Origin: Deltaproteobacteria bacterium GWA2_55_10
Lineage (GTDB): Bacteria > Desulfobacterota > GWC2-55-46
Assembly (NCBI GenBank): GCA_001797415.1
Contig: MGPL01000029.1
Location: forward strand, 33,840-52,898
Reading direction: 5' to 3'
Length of the DNA: 19,059 bases
The position numbers and the translations under genes were made by a program. Below the pieces are notes generated by a model. The model made no database searches. It saw only the letters and a program-made list of their open reading frames with translations, and was not told the origin of the DNA. Positions 7,120 through 14,461 of this stretch are shown here, piece after piece (the stretch's first letter is position 1; each line of letters begins with the position of its first letter).

Positions 7120-9153
7120 ATGCTCCGCCTTTACACGCTCTTCCACTGCAACCTGGCCTTCTCGTCCATACCGAGGGAGCATTTCCCGATCGTGGTCAAA
7201 AGGTGCTATGAGCCGCTGCTTGCGCTCGCGGAGAAGGGCTATCCCATAGCGATAGAGATGACCGCGTGGACCCTCAAGGAAGTCAACGCCATAGACCCCA
7301 TGTTCCTTGAAAGGCTCCGCCAGCTCTGGGACGATGGCAAGTGCGAGTTTATAGGATCAGGCTTCTCACAGGCCATATTCCCGCTCATACCGGCTGACGT
7401 CAACAGGTGGAACCTGGAGATCGGCAACAAGTACTATCAGGACCTCCTCGGCAGAAGGCCAAGGGTCGCATTGGTCAACGAGCAGACCTTCTCCAGAGGC
7501 ATAGTGGACCTCTATAAAGTGGCCGGGTACGAGGCCGTGATAATGGACTGGAATAACTCATTCCAGCACAACAGGTACCCCAGGGAATACAAGTATTACC
7601 CTCAGAAGGCGGCAGGCATTTCGACAGACATAGATGTTATATGGAGCCACTCGATAGCATTCCAGAAATTCCAGAGGTGCGTGCACGGCGAGATAACAGA
7701 GGCCGAGTACCTTGACTTCCTCTTTTCGCACTCATCCGATGATGAGAGAGGCTTTGTCATCTACACCAACGACGCCGAGGTCTTCGGTTACAGGCCCGGA
7801 GGCGAGGCTACGGCAGTGGACGAGCACGCCCGCATTGAATCTCTGCTTAAAAAAATTGCGAATGATAAGAGGGCGCGCCTTACAACGCCCGGAGGCATGC
7901 TCAAGGCCTTTAAGGGACATCCCGGCGCCGGAAACATCATACAGCTTGAGTCCGCTGAAACGCCGGTCGTATGCAAGAAGCAGGATAAGTACAATCCGCT
8001 CCGCTGGGCCGCCGCGGGAAGGGACAGCATACACATCAATACCGAATGCCACAGGGTATATGACAACCTGAAGGCCCTCATAAGGCAGGGCGCGCTGGAA
8101 CCGGAGACCATAGAGGACTTCAAGGAAGTGCTCTGCGACCTCTGGGGAAGCGACTTCAGGACCAACACGATTGACGAGAAGTACGCGTATTTCCAGAACA
8201 GGCTCGGCTGGATAAAGACCGAGACCGAAAGGCTCCTCGGCGGGCATCAGCAGAGGATGCCTATGCTTGCCTGGGTATATGGGGGCGCCGTCACCGCGCC
8301 GATCCATACAGGCTCAGAATCAGAAATTCCGGAGAATGCCGCAAGGGGAGAGGCTGCGCAGATAACCTCATCCGAGAACGTCCTCAGGATAGAGACGCCG
8401 TCCGTAATAGCAGAGTTCATAGCGAACAAGGGATATGCCGTCAAGTCGCTCGCGTTCCCCGGCGTCTCAAATGAACCGCTCATCGGCACGCTGCCGCACG
8501 GGTACTACGAGGACATAAGCCTCGGCGCGGACTACTTCAGCGGACACCTGATCCATATCTCGCGCGAGGGCAGACAGACAACCGACCTTAAGCTCTCCCA
8601 GGTGGAGATAGATGAAGACCGCGAGCGCGTAATAGTATCGGTCAAGAGCCACCTCGATATAGGCATGCTCTGGAAGAGGTATTCCATCTCAAAGAGCGCG
8701 CCTGAGGTCTCGGTCACTTACAGGCTCAAGGTCAACGGGTTGCAGGCATCATCCTTGAGGGCAGGCATATTTACGCTCATCCCGACCGGCTTTGAGCGCG
8801 ACAGCCTCTGGTTCGAGACCACGAATGGAGGAGCAGGCCCGGAGAGGTTCCATCTCAAGGGACACAGCCTCTGCCATGAGGAGACCGTAAGCCAGAGCGT
8901 ATCGGCGACCTCCTGCCTCGGCGCGACCGAAGGATGGTTGAGGATAGGCGACAGCTCAAAGACCATCGAGATATCGACCGACAAATCGAAGCTCTACTCC
9001 GTGCCGATGCTCAAATACAGGGAGCTAAACAGCGAGGAGTCGTTCTTCCTGAGGGTATATCATTCGCTCGGCGAGTTCGACGACACTGCATGGTGGGTCT
9101 GGAGGGGCTACAACGAAGTCGAGTACACAATCAGGGCAAAGAGGACCCAATGA
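7120..9153 (+). CDS. Glycoside hydrolase family 57-type protein
   Basis: This 677-residue protein has an N-terminal GH57 (beta/alpha)7-barrel-like domain of about 270 residues. The segments EFIGSGFSQAIFPLIP, VALVNEQTFS and YTNDAEVFGYRPG are visible. Glu121 and Asp218 fit the GH57 nucleophile and acid/base, close to the positions known from Thermococcus 4-alpha-glucanotransferase. The C-terminal half (about 395-677) looks all-beta, as in GH57 enzymes with a sandwich domain. No signal peptide is visible, so it is probably cytoplasmic. GH57 enzymes hydrolyse or transfer alpha-linked sugars. In this operon it may trim or transglycosylate a flagellar glycan or precursor, which is inference. The ATG directly follows the TAG of the IolB-like gene in the same frame, and its stop overlaps the Maf start. 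Confidence 0.82.
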   Translation: MLRLYTLFHCNLAFSSIPREHFPIVVKRCYEPLLALAEKGYPIAIEMTAWTLKEVNAIDPMFLERLRQLWDDGKCEFIGSGFSQAIFPLIPADVNRWNLEIGNKYYQDLLGRRPRVALVNEQTFSRGIVDLYKVAGYEAVIMDWNNSFQHNRYPREYKYYPQKAAGISTDIDVIWSHSIAFQKFQRCVHGEITEAEYLDFLFSHSSDDERGFVIYTNDAEVFGYRPGGEATAVDEHARIESLLKKIANDKRARLTTPGGMLKAFKGHPGAGNIIQLESAETPVVCKKQDKYNPLRWAAAGRDSIHINTECHRVYDNLKALIRQGALEPETIEDFKEVLCDLWGSDFRTNTIDEKYAYFQNRLGWIKTETERLLGGHQQRMPMLAWVYGGAVTAPIHTGSESEIPENAARGEAAQITSSENVLRIETPSVIAEFIANKGYAVKSLAFPGVSNEPLIGTLPHGYYEDISLGADYFSGHLIHISREGRQTTDLKLSQVEIDEDRERVIVSVKSHLDIGMLWKRYSISKSAPEVSVTYRLKVNGLQASSLRAGIFTLIPTGFERDSLWFETTNGGAGPERFHLKGHSLCHEETVSQSVSATSCLGATEGWLRIGDSSKTIEISTDKSKLYSVPMLKYRELNSEESFFLRVYHSLGEFDDTAWWVWRGYNEVEYTIRAKRTQ

Positions 9154-11045
9154 TGGACATCCTGAAAAGAAATCTTGAAGAGATAGGGAAGAAGGACAGG
9201 GCGCTCGCCGAGCGCATATCGAACTTCAACGGGGAGTGCGTGGAGCTTGCGCCGGCTAAGACAGGCGCTTTGACGTTCAGGTTCCAGGGACGCCTCTTTC
9301 ACAGTGCATACGACCCGGCAAAAGAGGCCCAGGCCCAGGCAAAGGAGATAATCTCTCGCAAGCCCGATTTCGTGCTCCTCTTCGGTCTCGGCTGCGGGCA
9401 CCTTGCAGCTGCCCTCATTCAAAACGGCGTCAAGAACGTGCTCGCGTACGAGCCATCCATAGAGATACTCAAAGGCGTGCTCACTCGTGCCGACCTCAGT
9501 ACCCTATTACAAGTTGTAGAGCTTTTTGACGATATCGCCCGTTTCATCTCGAGGGTCAGGGACATAGACGCGTTCGAGAACATCCTCTGCTACAGCACCG
9601 ACCCGTACAAGGGCGCGTTTCCCAGGGAGGTCGTTGATTTCCTGAACAGGGTCAACAACGCCCATATCACGAGCAAGGTCTGCGTGCAGACTGACATCGA
9701 ATCAAGGGAGGTATGGGTCGACAACTACTTCGACAATATCGATCAGATGGTCGGCTGCCCTCCGGTAGACGTCCTGAGCGGCCGTTTCAAGGGCATGCCC
9801 ATCATCATCGCGGGCGCAGGCCCGTCGCTCAAGAAAAACGCCCATCTGCTGAAAGAGGTCAAGGGAAAGGCTGTTATCATGGCCGCTATCACGGCCTACA
9901 AGCCGCTCCTTTCATACGGAGTCATACCGGACTTTATCATCGCCGCCGAGAAGGTCGATCTGCCTGAGTATTTCACATACGATGAATGTGACCTCAAGAC
10001 AAGGCTCATATTGGGAGAGGTCGCGCACCCGGGCATGTTCGGAAGGGAAGTAAAGGAGAAGTTCGTCTTCTTCAACCCCTCTCACGCGCTCAGCACCGAG
10101 CACGCGAAGTACTGGGGCTCTGATTATTTCCCGGCCGTAGGCGGCAGCGTCACTACCGCGGCCCTCGATATCGCCGTTAAGATGGGCGGAGGCCCGATAA
10201 TTTTCGTCGGCCAGGACCTGTGCTTCGGAGAGAACGAGACCCATGTGCCTGGCGGAGTATATGTAAGCCAGGACATAAAGATAGATAGGGACAAGGGCGT
10301 GGTCTCGATAGAAGAAGATTATGTCACGCTTAAAGAGAGGGCAAAGAGCTCTCACAAGCTCCAGTGGATCAAGGGCCTGGACGGAAGGCCTGTGCCGAGC
10401 AAGTTCGATTGGGTGACCTTCCACCAGTGGTTCGAGGATTACATGGCTGACCTCAACAAAAAGGGCGGCCCCAGGGTCCTGAACGCGACCGAGGGCGGAG
10501 CCTACATAGAAGGCATGGAGCACGTTACCCTCAAGGATGCCATAAACACTTATATTAATACGGTTTTTTCCGTCGATGAGCTTGTTGCGAGCGCCGTCGC
10601 AGAAAGAACCGAGCCTGATACCGAGGGACTGGCGAAATCCCTGGAGTCCATGCAAAAGGGGCTCAAGGAAATGCGGAAAACAGCCGATTCAATATTAAGG
10701 GAAATAGAGCTTGTGAAGAGGTCGGTCTCAGGCAGTACGGCCAGCCCTGACGCGCTGAAGGCCGTTGGAAGGATCAAGAGGCTCGAGGACAAGCTCTTCA
10801 GGGAGGCTGAGGCCTCACCGTTCATATGGGAGACGCTCACTGCAGCGACATGCGAGCTCAAGACTTATTTGAAGTCAAGCGAGGATAAGGCCGAGGCCGT
10901 CCTGGAAGAGGAGCTCAAGGCCACCTCGTCATCTTATGAAAAAGTCTCGGAGATGTGCGGCAGATACGCGCAGGTCGCCTTCAGGGCCGCGGGCCGTTTA
11001 AGAGGGGCCTCAGGCAAGGCCAGCCCGAAACTTGCCGCTCAGTAA
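9153..11045 (+). CDS. maf: Maf/DUF115 motility accessory factor, flagellin glycosyltransferase
   Basis: This protein of about 630 residues has the Maf architecture. The N-terminal domain carries a nucleotide-fold-like loop, LLFGLGCGHLAAAL (about residues 75-90). The central DUF115 (MptE-like) domain has PIIIAGAGPSLKKN (about 217-230), PDFIIAAEK and FVGQDLCFG. The charged C-terminal region (from about 490) is predicted to be helical. Maf proteins transfer nonulosonic-acid sugars to Ser/Thr of flagellin in the cytoplasm before export. Two tandem ATGs occur at 9150 and 9153; the second is chosen because AGAGGA (9140-9145) lies 7 bases upstream of it. The stop-start overlap with the GH57-type gene implies coupling. 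It is the last recognisable glycan gene and lies about 800 bases before flagellin, its likely substrate. Confidence 0.9.
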   Translation: MDILKRNLEEIGKKDRALAERISNFNGECVELAPAKTGALTFRFQGRLFHSAYDPAKEAQAQAKEIISRKPDFVLLFGLGCGHLAAALIQNGVKNVLAYEPSIEILKGVLTRADLSTLLQVVELFDDIARFISRVRDIDAFENILCYSTDPYKGAFPREVVDFLNRVNNAHITSKVCVQTDIESREVWVDNYFDNIDQMVGCPPVDVLSGRFKGMPIIIAGAGPSLKKNAHLLKEVKGKAVIMAAITAYKPLLSYGVIPDFIIAAEKVDLPEYFTYDECDLKTRLILGEVAHPGMFGREVKEKFVFFNPSHALSTEHAKYWGSDYFPAVGGSVTTAALDIAVKMGGGPIIFVGQDLCFGENETHVPGGVYVSQDIKIDRDKGVVSIEEDYVTLKERAKSSHKLQWIKGLDGRPVPSKFDWVTFHQWFEDYMADLNKKGGPRVLNATEGGAYIEGMEHVTLKDAINTYINTVFSVDELVASAVAERTEPDTEGLAKSLESMQKGLKEMRKTADSILREIELVKRSVSGSTASPDALKAVGRIKRLEDKLFREAEASPFIWETLTAATCELKTYLKSSEDKAEAVLEEELKATSSSYEKVSEMCGRYAQVAFRAAGRLRGASGKASPKLAAQ

Positions 11046-11068
11046 ATAAAAAAATCGAGGAGAAAACA

Positions 11069-11671
11069 ATGGTGCCTCATGTTTATCTGGACGGAATAAT
11101 GCTCGATTTCGAGGACAGGGGTAACGGCTCGACAATAGGCGAGCTCATTGAGGCCGTTGAGAACGACCTCACCGGCGCAAGGAGGTTCGTGATGGAGCTC
11201 TGGGTAGACGGCGAGAGGCTTCCCGAGTGGAGGGGCTCGACCGTCCTCAAGAGGCCCCTGGCCGTTTATAACGATTTCAAGCTCAAGACCGCCTCCATGG
11301 AAGAGATCGCGCTCGAAGGCCTTGACCTCCTTCAGGAGTACATCAGGGTCACGAGGGAGAACATACCTGTTTGCGTGAGCGACTTGAGAATTGGCGGCGC
11401 GAGAGCCGACGCTTCCTTCTCTGCGATATTCGACGGGCTGGTCGAGATAGTGAAGACCATGGACGCGCTCGCGAGGGGAGGGGAGAAGTACAGCATGGAC
11501 CTCTTCAAGGAGAACCCTGCCATCTTCTACAACGCCATCCTCCGCTGCCTCGAGGGGATGAGGCAGGCCAGGGAGGGCGGCGACACCGTCATGCTGGCAG
11601 ACCTTCTCGAATACGAGCTACTGCCATTCGTCGAAGAGATGGAGGAGAGGCTTTTCCATTTCAACGCGTAA
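11069..11671 (+). CDS. Uncharacterised protein between maf and flagellin
   Basis: I do not recognise this 200-residue protein. The ATG at 11069 is preceded by CGAGGAG at about 6 bases. The frame stays open upstream to 10955, but that stretch overlaps maf and lacks a ribosome site. The first 75 residues look like a small alpha/beta domain (VYLDGIMLDFED, then RRFVMELWVDGERLPEW). The rest (about 80-200) looks fully helical and acidic near the end (FVEEMEERLFHF), which recalls flagellar secretion chaperones in general character only. No signal peptide or membrane segment is visible. It sits 23 bases after maf and just before the flagellin promoter. A role tied to flagellin modification or delivery is plausible but unproven. 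Confidence 0.8.
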   Translation: MVPHVYLDGIMLDFEDRGNGSTIGELIEAVENDLTGARRFVMELWVDGERLPEWRGSTVLKRPLAVYNDFKLKTASMEEIALEGLDLLQEYIRVTRENIPVCVSDLRIGGARADASFSAIFDGLVEIVKTMDALARGGEKYSMDLFKENPAIFYNAILRCLEGMRQAREGGDTVMLADLLEYELLPFVEEMEERLFHFNA

Positions 11672-11681
11672 ATTTTTGCCC

Positions 11682-11708
11682 TCAAGTTTTAAATCCGGGC
11701 TCCGATAA
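11682..11708 (+). promoter_or_regulatory. Sigma-28 (FliA) promoter of flagellin
   Basis: The -35 element TCAAGTTT (11682-11689) and -10 element TCCGATAA (11701-11708) are separated by exactly 11 bases. The sigma-28 consensus is TAAAGTTT-N11-GCCGATAA, so 14 of 16 positions agree. It lies just after the stop of the upstream gene and drives flagellin. The expected transcript start near 11714-11716 gives a leader of about 130 nt. Confidence 0.88.
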
Positions 11709-11801
11709 TATCATTAAGAGGGGATTCGGACAGACGGGCCGGGAAGGGAGGAAGAAGCAAAAAGGCCAGAGCTGAGACCCAGACGCACCAAACAAAAAAA
11801 A

Positions 11802-11815
11802 CGGCAAGGATGCCG
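11802..11815 (+). promoter_or_regulatory. Putative CsrA-binding hairpin in flagellin leader
   Basis: A 5-bp stem (CGGCA paired with TGCCG) presents the loop AGGA. The sequence across the loop, CAAGGATG, matches the core CARGGATG of the CsrA/RsmA consensus exactly, in the favoured hairpin-loop presentation. A second GGA lies in the Shine-Dalgarno sequence about 23 bases downstream. Two sites at this spacing, one covering the ribosome site, parallel the known arrangement on Bacillus hag mRNA. Neither csrA nor fliW is in the window, so the regulator itself is inferred. Confidence 0.55.
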
Positions 11816-11828
11816 GAACAAACACACT

Positions 11829-11835
11829 AAGGAGG
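11829..11835 (+). promoter_or_regulatory. Strong Shine-Dalgarno of flagellin
   Basis: AAGGAGG sits 9 bases before the flagellin ATG and is near-complementary to the 16S 3' end, fitting very high expression. Its GGA could be the second CsrA contact. Confidence 0.85.
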
Positions 11836-11844
11836 GTTTTACAA

Positions 11845-12675
11845 ATGGCACTTACCATCAATACCAACGTATCAGCTCTTATCGCTCAGCAGAATCTTTC
11901 GGTCTCCAACTCACAGCTTACCGTAAGCGTCCAGAGGCTTTCTTCAGGCTACAGGGTCAACAGCGCGGCGGACGACGCAGCAGGCCTCGGCAGGGCCGAT
12001 CAGTTGAGGAGCCAGTCCAGGATGATCCAGGCCTCCATCAGGAACATCAACGACGGCGTAAGCGCCCTTGAGATCAGCGACAAGGCCGCGGAGCAGATAA
12101 CCAACCTCGTCACCAGGATGGGCGAACTTTCGGCCAGCGCAGCGCAGGGCACGTTGGACTCCAACAGCAGGTCCTATTACTCAGATGAGTACGACAAGCT
12201 CATAAGCGAGATAGACAGGATCGCCAACACCACTGAGTTCGGCGGCTACAAGCTCATCAATGGCGACACCGCCACCCTGACCATGTACATAGGTTTCAAG
12301 AACTCGGCCAACGACCAGCTCGGCATCAGCCTCAACGTGCTCACGACCGGCGCAAGCGGCCTGTCCTTGAGCTCCGGCGTAATCTCCACCCAGGCCGGCG
12401 CTCTCGCGGCCCTCGATTCGGTCAGCGCGGCGCTCAAGAAGATAAACGACGCAAGAGCCATCTACGGCGCGTCCACCAACAGGCTGTCTGCAGCCCTTTC
12501 GAACCTGCAGGTAACCTACACCAATTTCCAGGCAGCGGAGTCCAGGATCAGGGACGCGGACTTCGCCTTCGAGACCGCGCAGTACACCAGGAACCAGATA
12601 ATGGTCCAGGCAGGCACCTCGGTCCTCGCCCAGGCGAACCAGGCGCCCCAGAACGTGCTGTCGCTCCTCAGGTAA
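11845..12675 (+). CDS. fliC: Flagellin, compact D0-D1 type
   Basis: This 276-residue flagellin has the canonical N-terminus MALTINTNVSALIAQQNL, the QRLSSGYRVNSAADDAAGL block, a C-terminal FQAAESRIRDADFAFE block, and the QANQAPQNVLSLLR end. Only about 50-60 variable residues (about 140-195) separate the conserved ends, so the outer D2/D3 domains are missing and the filament core is mainly D0/D1. No cysteines are present. The middle has Ser/Thr-rich stretches (TTGASGLSLSSG) that are plausible O-glycosylation targets for the nearby Maf; this is inferred. Arg codons are almost all AGG. Expression is probably governed by the sigma-28 promoter and the leader hairpin upstream. A strong ribosome site supports the start. 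Confidence 0.97.
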   Translation: MALTINTNVSALIAQQNLSVSNSQLTVSVQRLSSGYRVNSAADDAAGLGRADQLRSQSRMIQASIRNINDGVSALEISDKAAEQITNLVTRMGELSASAAQGTLDSNSRSYYSDEYDKLISEIDRIANTTEFGGYKLINGDTATLTMYIGFKNSANDQLGISLNVLTTGASGLSLSSGVISTQAGALAALDSVSAALKKINDARAIYGASTNRLSAALSNLQVTYTNFQAAESRIRDADFAFETAQYTRNQIMVQAGTSVLAQANQAPQNVLSLLR

Positions 12676-12700
12676 TAACCGTTTCAGCAGGCCTCAGACT

Positions 12701-12725
12701 GGCGGGGAGGTTCGGCCTCCCCGCC
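12701..12725 (+). terminator. GC-rich hairpin after flagellin (attenuator or weak terminator)
   Basis: A perfect 10-bp stem (GGCGGGGAGG with CCTCCCCGCC) encloses a TTCGG loop, 25 bases after the flagellin stop. The following bases, TCCTTTG, are a poor U-tract. It may terminate only part of the transcripts, or protect the 3' end of flagellin mRNA while letting flaG-fliD-fliS be expressed at lower level. Confidence 0.55.
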
Positions 12726-12738
12726 TCCTTTGAGGAGG
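12724..12738 (+). promoter_or_regulatory. Hairpin covering the flaG ribosome site
   Basis: CCTCC (12724-12728) can pair with GGAGG (12734-12738), the flaG Shine-Dalgarno sequence, across a TTTGA loop. It shares two bases with the preceding stem, so the two structures compete. It could lower flaG translation unless ribosomes or the upstream hairpin disrupt it. Confidence 0.35.
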
Positions 12739-12742
12739 AAAT

Positions 12743-13102
12743 ATGAGCATTGATTTCAGGATAAGCATCCAGCGCGGCGCGGCCGTTCAGAGCGACTTTA
12801 ACTGGCAGCATAAGAAGGCTCAGGCCGTTACCGCAGCCCCGGAGAAGGCCGAGCAAGCGGCCGAGACGGAGATGGTTTCGTCTTCCCAGGAAATGGAAAG
12901 GGCCGCGACGGACGTAGAGATAATTTTAAAAAGGATCAATACCGAGCTCAGGTTCGAGGTGGACGGTACGCTCAAGGAAGTGCTCGTCAAGATAGTGGAC
13001 CCCGATACCGGCGAGGTGATAAGGCACATACCTTCCGAAGAGGTAGTAGCCTTGAGGAAGAAGATGAAGGAGCTCGTAGGGATACTCTACGGCCCCAAAT
13101 AA
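12743..13102 (+). CDS. flaG: FlaG family protein
   Basis: This 119-residue protein has the FlaG domain in its C-terminal 65 residues. Visible segments are LRFEVDGTLKEVLVKIVDPD, TGEVIRHIPSEEVV and LRKKMKELVGILY. The N-terminal half is Ala/Glu-rich and variable, as is usual. FlaG influences filament length and is typically found between flagellin and fliD, as here. GGAGG lies 4 bases before the ATG but may be hidden in a hairpin. The next gene begins 24 bases after its stop. Confidence 0.93.
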   Translation: MSIDFRISIQRGAAVQSDFNWQHKKAQAVTAAPEKAEQAAETEMVSSSQEMERAATDVEIILKRINTELRFEVDGTLKEVLVKIVDPDTGEVIRHIPSEEVVALRKKMKELVGILYGPK

Positions 13103-13126
13103 GCATGGCCCGCAAGGGAGGCTTTG

Positions 13127-14458
13127 ATGATAAGCGCAAGTTCAGGCGTAGTGAGCAACATAGATTATTCCACGCTCATAAGCCAGCTCGTAGGCATAAA
13201 AAGAGAGTCCATCACGCAGCTTGAGACGGAGAAGTCCGTACTCAAGACCGCCAAGTCCGCCTATTCCAACCTGAGCACCAGGATAAAGGAACTCATCACG
13301 GCATCGGATGCCCTGAAGACCGGCTCTGCCTTCAGCGTCTTCAAGACAAACACGAGCGACAACCCCTATTTCAAGGCGTCTGCCAACGCGACGGCGGCAG
13401 CCGGTTCGTACGAGATAACCGTAAACAGCCTTGCCAAGGCGCACAGGATGGCGGCTGACGGGGTAGCGTCCGACACGACCGTAGTCGGTACGGCTGCGGG
13501 CTCGTTCAGCTTCCAGGTAGGCGCCGGCGAGATAAAGAGCGTGACCGTCGATACGACGACGACGCTCGCGGGCCTCCGCGATTCCATAAACGCGCTAAAG
13601 GCCGGCGTGACCGCGCATATCGCCAACGACGCGCCCGGTTCATACAGGCTCGTGCTCACGAGCGGCACCACGGGAACCGGCGGCACTGTAAACGTCACCC
13701 AGAACGATACGAGCCTGGTCTTCTCCACTACCTTGCAGGCGGCGCAGGACGCGTCCGTCACAATGGACGGGATGACCTATACCAGGCAGACGAACAGCAT
13801 CGGCGACATGATCGGCGGGGTAACCCTGGACCTTGAGTCCGCGGACACGCTGAAGACCTCTACCCTTACCGTCAGCAGGGACACCGAATCGATCGAGAAG
13901 AAGGTAAAGGCCTTCATAGACGGATACAACGCCGTAGTTACGCATATCAAGTTGAACAACAGGTACGACTCGGAGACCAAAAAGGGCGGACCCTTCTTCG
14001 GCGACAGCGTCGCGAGGAGCATCTGGGATGACCTCCGCAGGGTGATGAGCTCCGCGGTGAGCGGCCTTCCGGATACCATGAACAGGCTTATGCACGCGGG
14101 CATAAAGGTCGGCGACGACGGCCTTTATTCGCTCGATTCGTCCAAGTTCTCGAGCGCGCTTTCGACGAACTATGACGACGTCGTCAACCTCTTCACAAAG
14201 GGGACTACGGTATCCGGCTTCGGAGAGCTGGTACACGCCGCCGCGAGCAGTATCGACGACATGGTCGACGGCAGGATAAAAGGCCGCCAGGACGGCATAG
14301 ACAAGAACATCAAGCGGCTCGACGAGGATATCAGGAAGAAAGAGGCCCAGCTTGTCACCTACGAGGACCAGATCAGGGCCCAGTTTACAGGGCTCGAGAC
14401 CATGATAGCGTCTCTGAATCACCAGAGCGCTGCGCTTATGAGCTTATACGGGGGGTAG
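13127..14458 (+). CDS. fliD: Flagellar filament cap protein FliD (HAP2)
   Basis: This 443-residue protein has FliD_N near the start (IDYSTLISQLVGIKRESI) and FliD_C in the second half (FFGDSVARSIWDDLRRVMSS, then VGDDGLYSLDSSKFSSAL). It ends with helical heptads (QDGIDKNIKRLDEDIRKKE), as in known caps. FliD forms the distal cap that folds incoming flagellin. The length is at the short end of the family, in keeping with the compact flagellin. ATG 13127 follows AAGGGAGG at 5 bases; a TTG one codon earlier is less likely. The next gene starts 3 bases after the TAG. Confidence 0.96.
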   Translation: MISASSGVVSNIDYSTLISQLVGIKRESITQLETEKSVLKTAKSAYSNLSTRIKELITASDALKTGSAFSVFKTNTSDNPYFKASANATAAAGSYEITVNSLAKAHRMAADGVASDTTVVGTAAGSFSFQVGAGEIKSVTVDTTTTLAGLRDSINALKAGVTAHIANDAPGSYRLVLTSGTTGTGGTVNVTQNDTSLVFSTTLQAAQDASVTMDGMTYTRQTNSIGDMIGGVTLDLESADTLKTSTLTVSRDTESIEKKVKAFIDGYNAVVTHIKLNNRYDSETKKGGPFFGDSVARSIWDDLRRVMSSAVSGLPDTMNRLMHAGIKVGDDGLYSLDSSKFSSALSTNYDDVVNLFTKGTTVSGFGELVHAAASSIDDMVDGRIKGRQDGIDKNIKRLDEDIRKKEAQLVTYEDQIRAQFTGLETMIASLNHQSAALMSLYGG

Positions 14459-14461
14459 TGA

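Noticed and set aside
8934..9152. Upstream extension of the maf reading frame
   Set aside because: It overlaps the conserved end of the GH57-type gene; the tandem ATGs at 9150 and 9153 have a ribosome site and the usual stop-start overlap.
10955..11068. Upstream extension of the unrecognised 200-residue gene
   Set aside because: It overlaps maf and has no ribosome site; ATG 11069 has CGAGGAG at good spacing.
11810..11830. Six-codon leader ORF (MPEQTH) before flagellin, ending at the Shine-Dalgarno sequence
   Set aside because: Its ATG lies inside the hairpin, with no ribosome site at a usable distance; probably chance.
13640..14422. A 260-codon open frame on the minus strand
   Set aside because: It is a shadow of fliD; no recognisable domain.
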